From Deltaproteobacteria bacterium (GTDB lineage Bacteria > Desulfobacterota > UBA8473), in the NCBI GenBank assembly GCA_030623035.1, contig JAUXFK010000049.1, positions 1-13,511 on the forward strand: a stretch of 13,511 nt of DNA. The letters are read 5' to 3'. Below the pieces are notes generated by a model. The model was not told the DNA's origin, made no database searches, and saw nothing but the letters and a program-made list of their open reading frames with translations. Of the stretch, positions 7,637 through 13,511 are shown piece by piece (the first letter of the stretch is position 1; each line of letters opens with the position of its first letter). Position numbers and translations under genes: made by a program.

Positions 7637-8500
7637 CTAGTCTCCTTCTGGTGGTAGATATCGGACATATCTGCGCTCTTCCACCTCTGTATCCCCGGTC
7701 TCTACATGTATGGAAAGAAGCAATGACTCCAATATATCCATAGATATCTGAAGACTATAAATAATCGCCTCTCGCAAAGACGAACCCATGGCAATAAGCT
7801 CGGAAATCATCAAACTGTGACGTATGGAAATTCCCATGGGCATCTGATCGTTGTTCCTCAACTTGTTTACTACTTTGAGAATCTCTTCTGCAATGGATGG
7901 CTCTATCCCAGTCTTTAAAACAAGTATCTCTTTCTCCACACTGGTTGGAGGATAATCCAGATGAATTCGATAAAACCGATCCTTCAACGCAGCATCCAGT
8001 TCGTCCGTACTAGAAAACTCCTCTCCCTCATTCATGGTGGCAAAAAAGACCACCTGTGAAGCGACATCTACCAACCCAAGCTCATCAATCCATATGCAGC
8101 GCTCCTCAGATAGCACGGAAAAAAGCTCGTTCAACGCATGGGGATTCTCTGACCGGTTGATCTCTTCAAGATGTATAACGCACCCTGGAATGCTGATCGC
8201 CTTGGGAAATAAAAAACTCTGAAAATAGGTCTCAGAATTTTTCAACCTCTGCTGCCCAAAAAGCTGACCCGCCTCTGATAAAAGTCCTATTTGAAAAGTA
8301 GCCAGCGGTCTCTTATAAAAACTGGCAAACTGCCTTACCAGAGAACTCTTGCCGCATCCCTGATTGCCGGTTATCAAAACGTTGACCGGGTGCTTTTCTG
8401 AAAGCATTCTCATCCTGTCCAGATTGGTCCTATCCTCATCTAGAATAAAATAGTTAGGATCCAATAGCGGAACCCTCAATTGTTTCTCAGCAGTAACCAT
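7637..8500 (-). CDS. MoxR-family AAA+ ATPase, second copy (BssE-like)
   Basis: The 287-residue AAA+ protein shows Walker A GNQGCGKSS (45-53, K51), a Walker B region CVIHLEEINR, a sensor-1 stretch VFFATMNEG and an arginine-finger-like LKDRF. It ends with a helical lid containing SIRHSLMISELIAMG, as in MoxR/NorQ/CbbQ proteins. MoxR ATPases form rings that work with VWA partners to remodel metalloenzymes, and BssE of toluene degraders belongs here. It is clearly a paralogue of the product of 10334-11179 (over half identical by eye), and the two flank the VWA gene. It starts 44 bp after the VWA stop, with AAGGATAAGG upstream of its ATG. The C-terminal tail beyond the lid is acidic and differs between the two copies. 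Confidence 0.9.
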   Translation of the reverse strand: MVTAEKQLRVPLLDPNYFILDEDRTNLDRMRMLSEKHPVNVLITGNQGCGKSSLVRQFASFYKRPLATFQIGLLSEAGQLFGQQRLKNSETYFQSFLFPKAISIPGCVIHLEEINRSENPHALNELFSVLSEERCIWIDELGLVDVASQVVFFATMNEGEEFSSTDELDAALKDRFYRIHLDYPPTSVEKEILVLKTGIEPSIAEEILKVVNKLRNNDQMPMGISIRHSLMISELIAMGSSLREAIIYSLQISMDILESLLLSIHVETGDTEVEERRYVRYLPPEGD

Positions 8501-8544
8501 ATAACACCTTATCCTTCAACGAAAATTCTTTATGAAAATACCTA

Positions 8545-10353
8545 TCAAAGAGCCTTTCTATCACAGGTATCGGTCTTAAATTTAAAATCTCTTCCTTTTC
8601 CCCCATAAACCATGATCCATTTTAAAAGATTCTCAAGGGCATTTGGCATCTGACCAAAATGGTCGATAAATTGAATGGCCTTGCCATACTGTTTTAACAT
8701 GGCTTCTTTGTCTTTGTATCCACAGGCCAAAGTAATCAAATCGATTTTTTGCGACTTACAGTAATCAATGCCATACTGAACACCACAACCATAATTCGAC
8801 TCACCATCCGTTATATGAATCAAAAGCTTGCGGTTTTTATCCCTTAGCATCATATATGCTGCGGCTATTATAGCCTGTCCTGAAGCTGTCTGTCCACTGG
8901 GAGGAACCGATAAGAGGTTTTCTCCCTTAATCAACCTGGAAACTATACAAATATGGTCTGATTCAAAGTATGCAAAGGCCTGCAATCTATTGTTAAAACC
9001 TATAAACGCTCTGTGAAGGTTGGCTACTGTGCTCTCCACCAACCTCCATTTAGCACCTCTCATAGAACCTGTTGCATCTACGAGTAAGCAGATATTCCAG
9101 TTCATATCTGGAATAGATTGCTTGTCCATGAAACATCTGCCCGTTATCGGTGCACGGTATAACCGCCTCTTGTCTACCCTCCCACTTACAAGGCCACGAC
9201 TTATCATACATTTTCTTTCAGAGTAATTCTGGAAGATCGCCTTTAGCCTGCCAACAAGGACTGGGTCTATCACCGGATGCGAGGGTATATTGAAATCCCA
9301 TACTGAGGTTGGAATGACATCATCAACGTCGTCGCCTACTATAGACTCTATAATTGGAGTAATATCTGTAGAATTGACTGCCAGGGAGGTTTCGATCTGA
9401 TTGATAAGGGAAAGAGAAAGGGGAGATTTGTCGGTATCCGCCGCCTTCTTCCTGCCACGCTTCTTCTTTTCTTCTTGCTTCATTGGCGGTGTCCAAAGGA
9501 GGGTTTTATCGTCTATGTCCCACGGACGGATCCGGTCTTTTACCTTTTCCCAGATATTGATATAAATCCCAAACCGCATCTCACAACGGACGGTTACATG
9601 TTTGCTCTTCTGGTTTACCTCTTTCAATTCGGATACAGAACTCTCCAACGAATTGAGTAGCTCTTCATATACCGGATTTATACTATAATCAATTTTGCCC
9701 TCCACAGCCTTGAGCCACCAGAGGAAGAACAGCTCATCCACTGTAATCTTTCGTTTTTTTGAGCCCTTTTCTCTCTTCTTCAAGGCTATTTCCCTGGATT
9801 TACGCGTGTAAAGGCCTAAAATTGATTGTTCTGATAGATTATCAACGTATATATCCTCTCCGGCATATACGATCTTATGAATAATCAGTTTTTCCAGAAT
9901 TCTAACATCGCGACAGTACTGCTCTACTTTCTCCCAGACAAGATCACTCCATTCAGTCTTGTGGAGGGCCTCGTGGACTACGCACCCAATCAGATAATCA
10001 ACCTTACCGGAAGACACAGGGTAACTCCCCATCACCAATCCGGGATCTAAAGAGATGGCCTCCCTGTATTTACCGGACATACCCGTCCATTCGATCTCAC
10101 CTACATTCTGTCCAATATGACCGGCCACCTTTCGCAATGCCCTCAAAACATTGGCGAGCTCTGTAGATTCTTCGGTAGATGTGTTCTTCCTCCAGTACTC
10201 ACATATTCCGGTATGCGAAGGAAGATACTGTTCTCCCCAATCGGTTTCCTCCTTCCAGAAATCTGTCGATCCCCAACCTGCCCTCAACGACGTTCCTCCA
10301 CAAACCTCTGCATCCTGACTATTTGAGGTAGGTTCAATACTCTTGGTATCCAT
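8545..10353 (-). CDS. VWA-domain protein with HExxH metallopeptidase-like N-terminal region
   Basis: The 602-residue protein has two recognisable parts. The N-terminal half has CVVHEALHKTEW, an HExxH motif at residues 127-131. About 36 residues later comes AGEDIYVD, which could supply a third acidic ligand; this recalls the putative metallopeptidase domains fused to VWA in some families (DUF2201-like). A basic/charged linker around residues 290-310 follows. The C-terminal VWA domain has a MIDAS: DATGS (D426-S430), T489 in SGQTAS, and D516 in ITDGES. The ATG is preceded at nine bases by AAGGAGG (10363-10369), and the gene overlaps the upstream MoxR gene by 20 bp. This MoxR-VWA coupling matches NorQ-NorD, CbbQ-CbbO and CobS-CobT pairs. 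Its likely role is substrate adaptor for the two ATPases acting on the radical enzyme (inference). Confidence 0.88.
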   Translation of the reverse strand: MDTKSIEPTSNSQDAEVCGGTSLRAGWGSTDFWKEETDWGEQYLPSHTGICEYWRKNTSTEESTELANVLRALRKVAGHIGQNVGEIEWTGMSGKYREAISLDPGLVMGSYPVSSGKVDYLIGCVVHEALHKTEWSDLVWEKVEQYCRDVRILEKLIIHKIVYAGEDIYVDNLSEQSILGLYTRKSREIALKKREKGSKKRKITVDELFFLWWLKAVEGKIDYSINPVYEELLNSLESSVSELKEVNQKSKHVTVRCEMRFGIYINIWEKVKDRIRPWDIDDKTLLWTPPMKQEEKKKRGRKKAADTDKSPLSLSLINQIETSLAVNSTDITPIIESIVGDDVDDVIPTSVWDFNIPSHPVIDPVLVGRLKAIFQNYSERKCMISRGLVSGRVDKRRLYRAPITGRCFMDKQSIPDMNWNICLLVDATGSMRGAKWRLVESTVANLHRAFIGFNNRLQAFAYFESDHICIVSRLIKGENLLSVPPSGQTASGQAIIAAAYMMLRDKNRKLLIHITDGESNYGCGVQYGIDYCKSQKIDLITLACGYKDKEAMLKQYGKAIQFIDHFGQMPNALENLLKWIMVYGGKGRDFKFKTDTCDRKAL

Positions 10354-11179
10354 CTTCGGTTGCCTCCTTAGCCATCCCCAAATCCATGTGAAGGGAATGG
10401 AGTAATGACTCTAATATGTCTCTGCTTATCTGGAGACTGTTTATTATCGCCTCTCGAATCGATGCCCCCACATTTAGCATCTCAGCAATCATCAATGTAT
10501 GCCGGGTCGAAATCGTAATCGGCTCCTGGCTGTTACTCCTCAACTTGTTGGCAATGTTGACCACTGTCAGGGCATCCACCTCGTCTATCCCGGTCTTGAG
10601 CGTAAGCACTTTCGATTCTATATAAGAGGGTAAGTAACCCATTAACATTATATAAAAACGGTCTCTCAAGGCAGCATCCAACATCTCTGTACCAATAAAC
10701 TCCTCTCCCTCATTAAGGGTAGCAAAAAAAATAACCCCAGGAGCAACCTTGATTAAACCAAGTTCATCTGTCCATACCTGCCTATCCTCCGATAGTACCG
10801 AAAACAGCATATTTAATGCCTTGGGATGCTCCGGCCTGTTTATCTCTTCGAGATGGATTATACAGCCGGGGGTCTGAATGGCCTGGGGAAAGAGAAATTG
10901 CTGATAGTATGTCTCCCCTTCCTTTAGCCTGTGATCACCAAACAACTGCCCGGGCTCTGAAAGTATTCCTATCTGAAAAGTGGCCAGAGACCTCTTGTTC
11001 TTAGCCGCAAACTGTCTGACCAGGGTTGACTTGCCACACCCCTGCTTGCCTGCTACCAGAACATTCACAGGATGTTTTTGGGAAAGCAGATCAATCCTTT
11101 CCAGGTTCTTTATTTCATCATTAGGCAAAAAATAGTGTCGTTCAACATTTGGAACTCCAATCGCATGTGTATCTTCCAT
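10334..11179 (-). CDS. MoxR-family AAA+ ATPase, first copy (BssE-like)
   Basis: The 281-residue AAA+ ATPase shows Walker A GKQGCGKST (44-52, K50), Walker B region CIIHLEEINR (106-115), sensor 1 FFATLNEG, an Arg-finger-like LRDRF, and a C-terminal lid with STRHTLMIAEML. It pairs with the VWA protein encoded in an overlapping frame just downstream, so the two are translationally coupled. A MoxR-type ATPase (BssE) accompanies benzylsuccinate synthase in known toluene degraders and is thought to act as a chaperone or in assembly. It is the first gene after the strong hairpin at 11207-11250, which may set a lower transcript level for the chaperone genes than for the enzyme subunits. The ribosome site AGAAGGG lies about 11 bases before the ATG. 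Confidence 0.91.
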   Translation of the reverse strand: MEDTHAIGVPNVERHYFLPNDEIKNLERIDLLSQKHPVNVLVAGKQGCGKSTLVRQFAAKNKRSLATFQIGILSEPGQLFGDHRLKEGETYYQQFLFPQAIQTPGCIIHLEEINRPEHPKALNMLFSVLSEDRQVWTDELGLIKVAPGVIFFATLNEGEEFIGTEMLDAALRDRFYIMLMGYLPSYIESKVLTLKTGIDEVDALTVVNIANKLRSNSQEPITISTRHTLMIAEMLNVGASIREAIINSLQISRDILESLLHSLHMDLGMAKEATEDGYQEY

Positions 11180-11206
11180 AGTTTTCTACCCTTCTTTTGT
11201 TTATAT

Positions 11207-11250
11207 GACAATGGAGAAGCAGTGATTAAATCCACTGCTTCTCCATTGTC
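11207..11250. terminator. 18-bp perfect hairpin between enzyme-subunit genes and accessory genes
   Basis: GACAATGGAGAAGCAGTG (11207-11224) is perfectly complementary to 11233-11250, with an eight-base loop. On the minus (gene) strand it is followed by ATATAAAC, with no proper T-run. On the plus strand TTTAA follows. It sits inside an otherwise co-directional gene run, 61 bp after the Cys-rich protein stop and 27 bp before the MoxR start. A partial terminator or a transcript-stabilising 3' hairpin for the abundant enzyme-subunit message fits best. An operator palindrome is possible but less likely at this arm length. Confidence 0.7.
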
Positions 11251-11310
11251 TTTAATCTCAGTCTAAAGATAAACCATAACTTTTTAATTTAAAGAAAGCA
11301 AATCTCTTAT

Positions 11311-11655
11311 TTAATAGCCGATCCTTAATTCCTTCTGCCGCTGGTTGAGAAACTCATCCAGCTCCGGGATGTTCCAGCGCTGGTTGACCCTTCTCAGTTT
11401 AATTATTATATCTTTGGCCTTTTTCATCAAGTTCTTATCTGCACCTTCCGGTATAGCCATCAGCTCTTTGGAAAGCTCTTTCATCTCATCTTCTTCTTGA
11501 TCCAAGGCCTCAGGCCTTGAAAATATATTCTGAGTTCCACACCTGGGACACACTCGGATGTCAGCACATCCTGTTGCAGGTCAGCCAGCCTTGCACAAAT
11601 ATTTGAATTCATAATATTCTTCTGTAAATTCACATTTATCGCAAGTCATCTTCAT
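11311..11655 (-). CDS. small Cys-rich protein with in-frame TGA, probable selenoprotein
   Basis: From the ATG at 11655 the frame reads CDKC (C5, C8), C21, a TGA as codon 25 (11581-11583), C30, then CPRC (C36, C39). It continues open to TAA at 11311, giving 114 residues if the TGA is read as selenocysteine. Spaced Cys pairs on both sides of the TGA in one frame imply a single zinc-ribbon or iron-sulfur/rubredoxin-like domain, followed by a charged helical tail (about 52-112). The start has GGGGGAG seven bases upstream. A restart at the in-frame GTG 11553 would have no ribosome site and would split the domain. TGA ends dctP, the VWA gene and the first MoxR gene, so the code is not globally changed. 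The alternative is a nonsense mutation of a Cys or Trp codon. By position it may be a further subunit or an assembly protein of the radical enzyme. I do not recognise the family. Confidence 0.75.
11556..11571 (-). promoter_or_regulatory. candidate bacterial SECIS hairpin after in-frame TGA
   Basis: Nine bases after the TGA, the minus strand reads GGATGT-GCTG-ACATCC: a perfect 6-bp stem with a four-base loop that begins with G. Bacterial SECIS elements are short stem-loops just after the UGA, with a G among the first two loop bases and the loop about 16 or more bases from the UGA. Here the loop starts after 15 bases, close to E. coli fdhF (about 17). The stem also codes protein (GCADI), so the match could be chance. 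A smaller hairpin CCTG-CAA-CAGG directly follows the TGA and overlaps the main stem by two bases. Confidence 0.55.
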
Positions 11656-11662
11656 CTCGAAT

Positions 11663-11669
11663 CTCCCCC
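11663..11669 (-). promoter_or_regulatory. ribosome binding site of the Cys-rich TGA-containing gene
   Basis: GGGGGAG lies seven bases before the ATG at 11655 and decides the start upstream of the TGA. It shows that translation begins before the TGA and that the downstream frame is not an independent gene. It lies directly beside the stop of the gamma-type subunit gene (11672), so the two are closely coupled. Confidence 0.7.
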
Positions 11670-11671
11670 TT

Positions 11672-11836
11672 TTACTTCTTTTGAAATGAAGAACATTTCG
11701 AGGCATCCATTTCTGCTTCTACTGGTTTTGCCTTATAATATGCCTGCCTCGGATCCACAACTCTCTGGACACAATCCCCTAAGGTGGGATCATCCTCCAG
11801 AGGAAAAAAATTCTTACACTCACTGCAACTTGCCAT
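11672..11836 (-). CDS. small gamma-type iron-sulfur subunit of the fumarate-adding enzyme (BssC-like)
   Basis: This short gene encodes 54 residues: CSECKNFFPL at the N-terminus (C4, C7), GDC (C22), a KPVEAE stretch, and C48 near the end. The order CxxC - GDC - KPV - C is that of the BssC-type gamma subunits of benzylsuccinate synthase and relatives. These carry one HiPIP-like [4Fe-4S] cluster, wrap the catalytic subunit and keep it soluble. The length is typical. The ATG follows GGGGGGTG by six bases. It lies 59 bp after the truncated radical domain and 16 bp before the TGA-containing gene. In classical bss operons the gamma gene precedes the catalytic gene; here it follows. A separate classical beta subunit is not evident, unless the next gene plays that part. 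Confidence 0.82.
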   Translation of the reverse strand: MASCSECKNFFPLEDDPTLGDCVQRVVDPRQAYYKAKPVEAEMDASKCSSFQKK

Positions 11837-11895
11837 TCTTTTCACCCCCCTTCCAGTCCGTGTAGTAATAAAGACAGTTAATTTTTTTGCACATT

Positions 11896-12186
11896 TTATG
11901 CGATGATAGCATCCTGGGTTATCTTGTTCACCTCAACAAAATGGGCGCTATAGCCTGCGATCCTCACCATCAGCTCACCATACTTCTCAGGTTCTTTCTG
12001 GGTTGCGTACAGGATTTCGTTGTCGACCATATTGAACTGGACATGGTTAATTCCCAAATCATGCCAGGTCTTCATATAGTCTCTCCACATCTTAAAACCC
12101 TTCTCTCCTTGTAATTGGGAGGGAGATAACCTCTGATTCAAAAGGGTTGCCCTCACGGAACCAACGTGGTCTAATTTGCCTACTGA
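11896..12186 (-). pseudogene. truncated second copy of the glycyl radical C-terminal domain
   Basis: The 97 codons from SVGKLDHVG to a TAA (11896-11898) match the C-terminus of the enzyme at 12291-13511, including the whole glycyl loop VRIAGYSAH. By hand count there are about 7 amino-acid changes against about 30 synonymous codon differences. The TAA replaces a conserved Arg codon, and faint homology continues beyond it, so five residues are lost. Upstream the frame stays open only to a TAA at 12232-12234. I see no ATG and no ribosome site; the best start is a GTG at 12156. It is most simply the 3' relic of a diverged paralogous enzyme gene deleted by recombination. An autonomous YfiD/GrcA-like radical domain is a less likely alternative. 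Confidence 0.75.
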
Positions 12187-12217
12187 CTTTTTATCTGTGT
12201 CCCAACTATTCTGTACA

Positions 12218-12247
12218 GGCTGTCCGAAAAGTTAATCTCGGACAGCC
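12218..12247. repeat. 10-bp perfect inverted repeat between the two radical-domain copies
   Basis: GGCTGTCCGA (12218-12227) and TCGGACAGCC (12238-12247) are perfectly complementary around a ten-base loop. No T-run follows on either strand, so it is a weak intrinsic terminator candidate. The TGTCCGAAAAGT text resembles the terminal repeats of some IS elements, as I recall, and this is where homology between the two copies ends. It may be an excision scar or the hairpin at the end of the intact gene's message. Confidence 0.55.
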
Positions 12248-12290
12248 CAATTACAGATATTGTCAGTATCTTTCTTTCAGTGCGAAACAG

Positions 12291-13511
12291 CTAAAATTTC
12301 TGCACACTGCGGGCAATGATAGAATCCTGGGTGATCTTGTTCATCTCAACAAAATGGGCACTGTAGCCCGCAATCCTCACCATCAGCTCACTGTACTTCT
12401 CAGGCTCTTTCTGGGCAGCATAGAGTGTCTCGTTATCTACCATGTTGAACTGGACATGGTTAATCCCTAAATCATGCCAGGTTTTCATGTAGTCTCGCCA
12501 CATCGTAAAACCCTTCTCCCCTTGTAACTGGCCTGGTGATAACCTCTGATTCAAAAGGGTCGCACGTACAGAACCAACATGGTCCAATTTGCCCACTGAA
12601 TTTAGCACTGCTGTTGGCCCCTTCTTGTCAAATCCGTGGCCAGGGGAACAACCACCATCATATAACGGGTCGCCCAGCCTTCTGCCATTGGGGAGCGCCC
12701 CTATTTTTGGCGCCTGAACTGTATGTGCTGCTACACTCTCCGGCAGGGTAGGCCAGGGCTGACCATTGATGTCGCGTACTGACCAGGACATCTTACCAAG
12801 GTCCTCGTATATTTTTACCCATATCTGGTCTACATAGTCATCGTCATTGCCCCACTTCGGTGCCCTGACAAAGTCCATCCTCATCTCTTCGTAACCTTCC
12901 CAGTTAGCCTCTATCGCTTTTTTCAACTCGGCCATAGTGTACTTCTTCTCATCATAGACAAGCTTCTTCACCGCTGCCAGAGAATCTCCTGTATCTCCAA
13001 ATACAAAGAGGGTAAACCACAGGCTGCTCCTCTCCTTACAGAGGGCACTGTTTTGGCCTGTCTCTATACAGCGCTCAAAGAGGGAAGATGCCATAGGCTT
13101 GGGAAAGAAAAGGGCCTCCACATTCCTGCCCCTGTGCTCCATACTCGTCAACATCCTAAATGTAGCCTTCAGTTGTTCATACCAGGCATTATAGAATTCA
13201 TCAAAGGTCTCAAACTTGGTGCAATCTCCTGTCTTTATTCCTGTATGCATCCCCGTCAGCGGATCATAACCGTCAAAGAGAGCCATGGAAACAGCCTTTG
13301 ACCCTCCTACTATCGAGGGCTGCGGATACCTCAAGGCCGGAGCTGCCCACTTCGTATCAGGTGCAGGCGCCATACAGGCCTGGTGTAACCACCTCCTTGC
13401 CTCCTTCAATGGATGACCAAACCAGTGCATCAGATTGGGAATGAGCACATCATCATTGCGGATGGAAGGATATCCGAGACCATGTCGAATGCATTCGAAT
13501 ACCCGGCGTAA
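12291..13511 (-). CDS. glycyl radical enzyme catalytic subunit, benzylsuccinate/alkylsuccinate synthase type (C-terminal part)
   Basis: The frame is open from the right edge (no start in the window) to TAG at 12291-12293, giving 406 residues, about half of an ~850-residue enzyme. Residue 46 of the visible part is the probable thiyl Cys (HQACMAPAPDT). Residue 382 is the glycyl radical Gly in VRIAGYSAHFVE. Their separation, 336 residues, equals the Cys493-Gly829 spacing I recall for Thauera aromatica BssA. With the gamma-type subunit gene and MoxR companions this indicates a fumarate-adding enzyme that couples a hydrocarbon C-H bond to fumarate, acting in the cytoplasm. The sequence cannot tell me whether the substrate is toluene, an alkane, a methylnaphthalene or a cresol. 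A nearby AMP-ligase favours the alkylsuccinate (Ass/Mas) type slightly. The activase gene must lie outside the window. Confidence 0.88.
   Translation of the reverse strand, partial: LRRVFECIRHGLGYPSIRNDDVLIPNLMHWFGHPLKEARRWLHQACMAPAPDTKWAAPALRYPQPSIVGGSKAVSMALFDGYDPLTGMHTGIKTGDCTKFETFDEFYNAWYEQLKATFRMLTSMEHRGRNVEALFFPKPMASSLFERCIETGQNSALCKERSSLWFTLFVFGDTGDSLAAVKKLVYDEKKYTMAELKKAIEANWEGYEEMRMDFVRAPKWGNDDDYVDQIWVKIYEDLGKMSWSVRDINGQPWPTLPESVAAHTVQAPKIGALPNGRRLGDPLYDGGCSPGHGFDKKGPTAVLNSVGKLDHVGSVRATLLNQRLSPGQLQGEKGFTMWRDYMKTWHDLGINHVQFNMVDNETLYAAQKEPEKYSELMVRIAGYSAHFVEMNKITQDSIIARSVQKF

Noticed and set aside
11311..11553. An independent 80-residue gene starting at GTG 11553
   Set aside because: There is no ribosome site before it, and it would begin at the final CPRC half of a Cys motif whose partners lie upstream in the same frame. 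It is better read as the part after the TGA of one longer gene.
11581..11583. Global reassignment of TGA to Trp or Gly
   Set aside because: dctP, the VWA gene and the first MoxR gene end in TGA at the expected family lengths, and no other intact gene contains an internal TGA.
12147..12470. Plus-strand 107-residue reading frame across the two radical-domain copies
   Set aside because: It is antisense to both copies and to the spacer; its repeat-like text comes from the duplicated domain.
1..13511. tRNA, rRNA, CRISPR array, integrase or intact insertion sequence
   Set aside because: I found no cloverleaf, no regularly spaced direct repeats and no transposase or recombinase reading frame on either strand.

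Overview
The window looks like part of an anaerobic hydrocarbon-activation locus from a strict anaerobe. My best guess is a sulfate-reducing or syntrophic Desulfobacterota bacterium. The grounds are a glycyl radical enzyme of the fumarate-adding (benzylsuccinate/alkylsuccinate synthase) type, its tiny Cys-rich gamma subunit, MoxR/VWA accessory proteins, a TRAP transporter, AT-rich DNA, and an apparent selenocysteine codon. Every gene I accept is on the minus strand, so transcription runs from the right edge to the left.

Right part (13511 to 11311): the C-terminal 406 codons of the radical enzyme catalytic subunit run in from the right edge, with the probable active-site Cys and the glycyl loop. 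Next come a second, truncated copy of its glycyl radical domain (about 92% identical in protein), a 54-aa gamma-type subunit, and a 114-residue Cys-rich protein. The reading frame of that last protein is interrupted by a single in-frame TGA followed closely by a hairpin; I read the TGA as a probable selenocysteine codon. The activating enzyme and the N-terminal half of the catalytic subunit lie outside the window.

Middle part (11250 to 7112): after an 18-bp perfect hairpin comes an accessory set of MoxR AAA+ ATPase, VWA protein with an HExxH-containing N-terminal region, second MoxR ATPase and SlyD-like FKBP prolyl isomerase. By analogy with NorQ/NorD, CbbQ/CbbO and CobS/CobT pairs, this is probably a maturation or reactivation machine for the radical enzyme. 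MoxR proteins (BssE) are known companions of benzylsuccinate synthase.

Left part (7007 to 1): after a long imperfect inverted repeat come an AMP-forming acyl-CoA ligase, a radical SAM protein with CX4CX2C spacing, and a DctP-DctQ-DctM TRAP transporter. The ligase could activate the substituted succinate made by the radical enzyme, as AssK is thought to do. Two frameshifted remnants of extra dctP 3' ends sit on either side of dctPQ. A REP-like dispersed repeat closes the left edge. With the truncated radical-enzyme copy, these remnants show that the locus has been duplicated and eroded several times.
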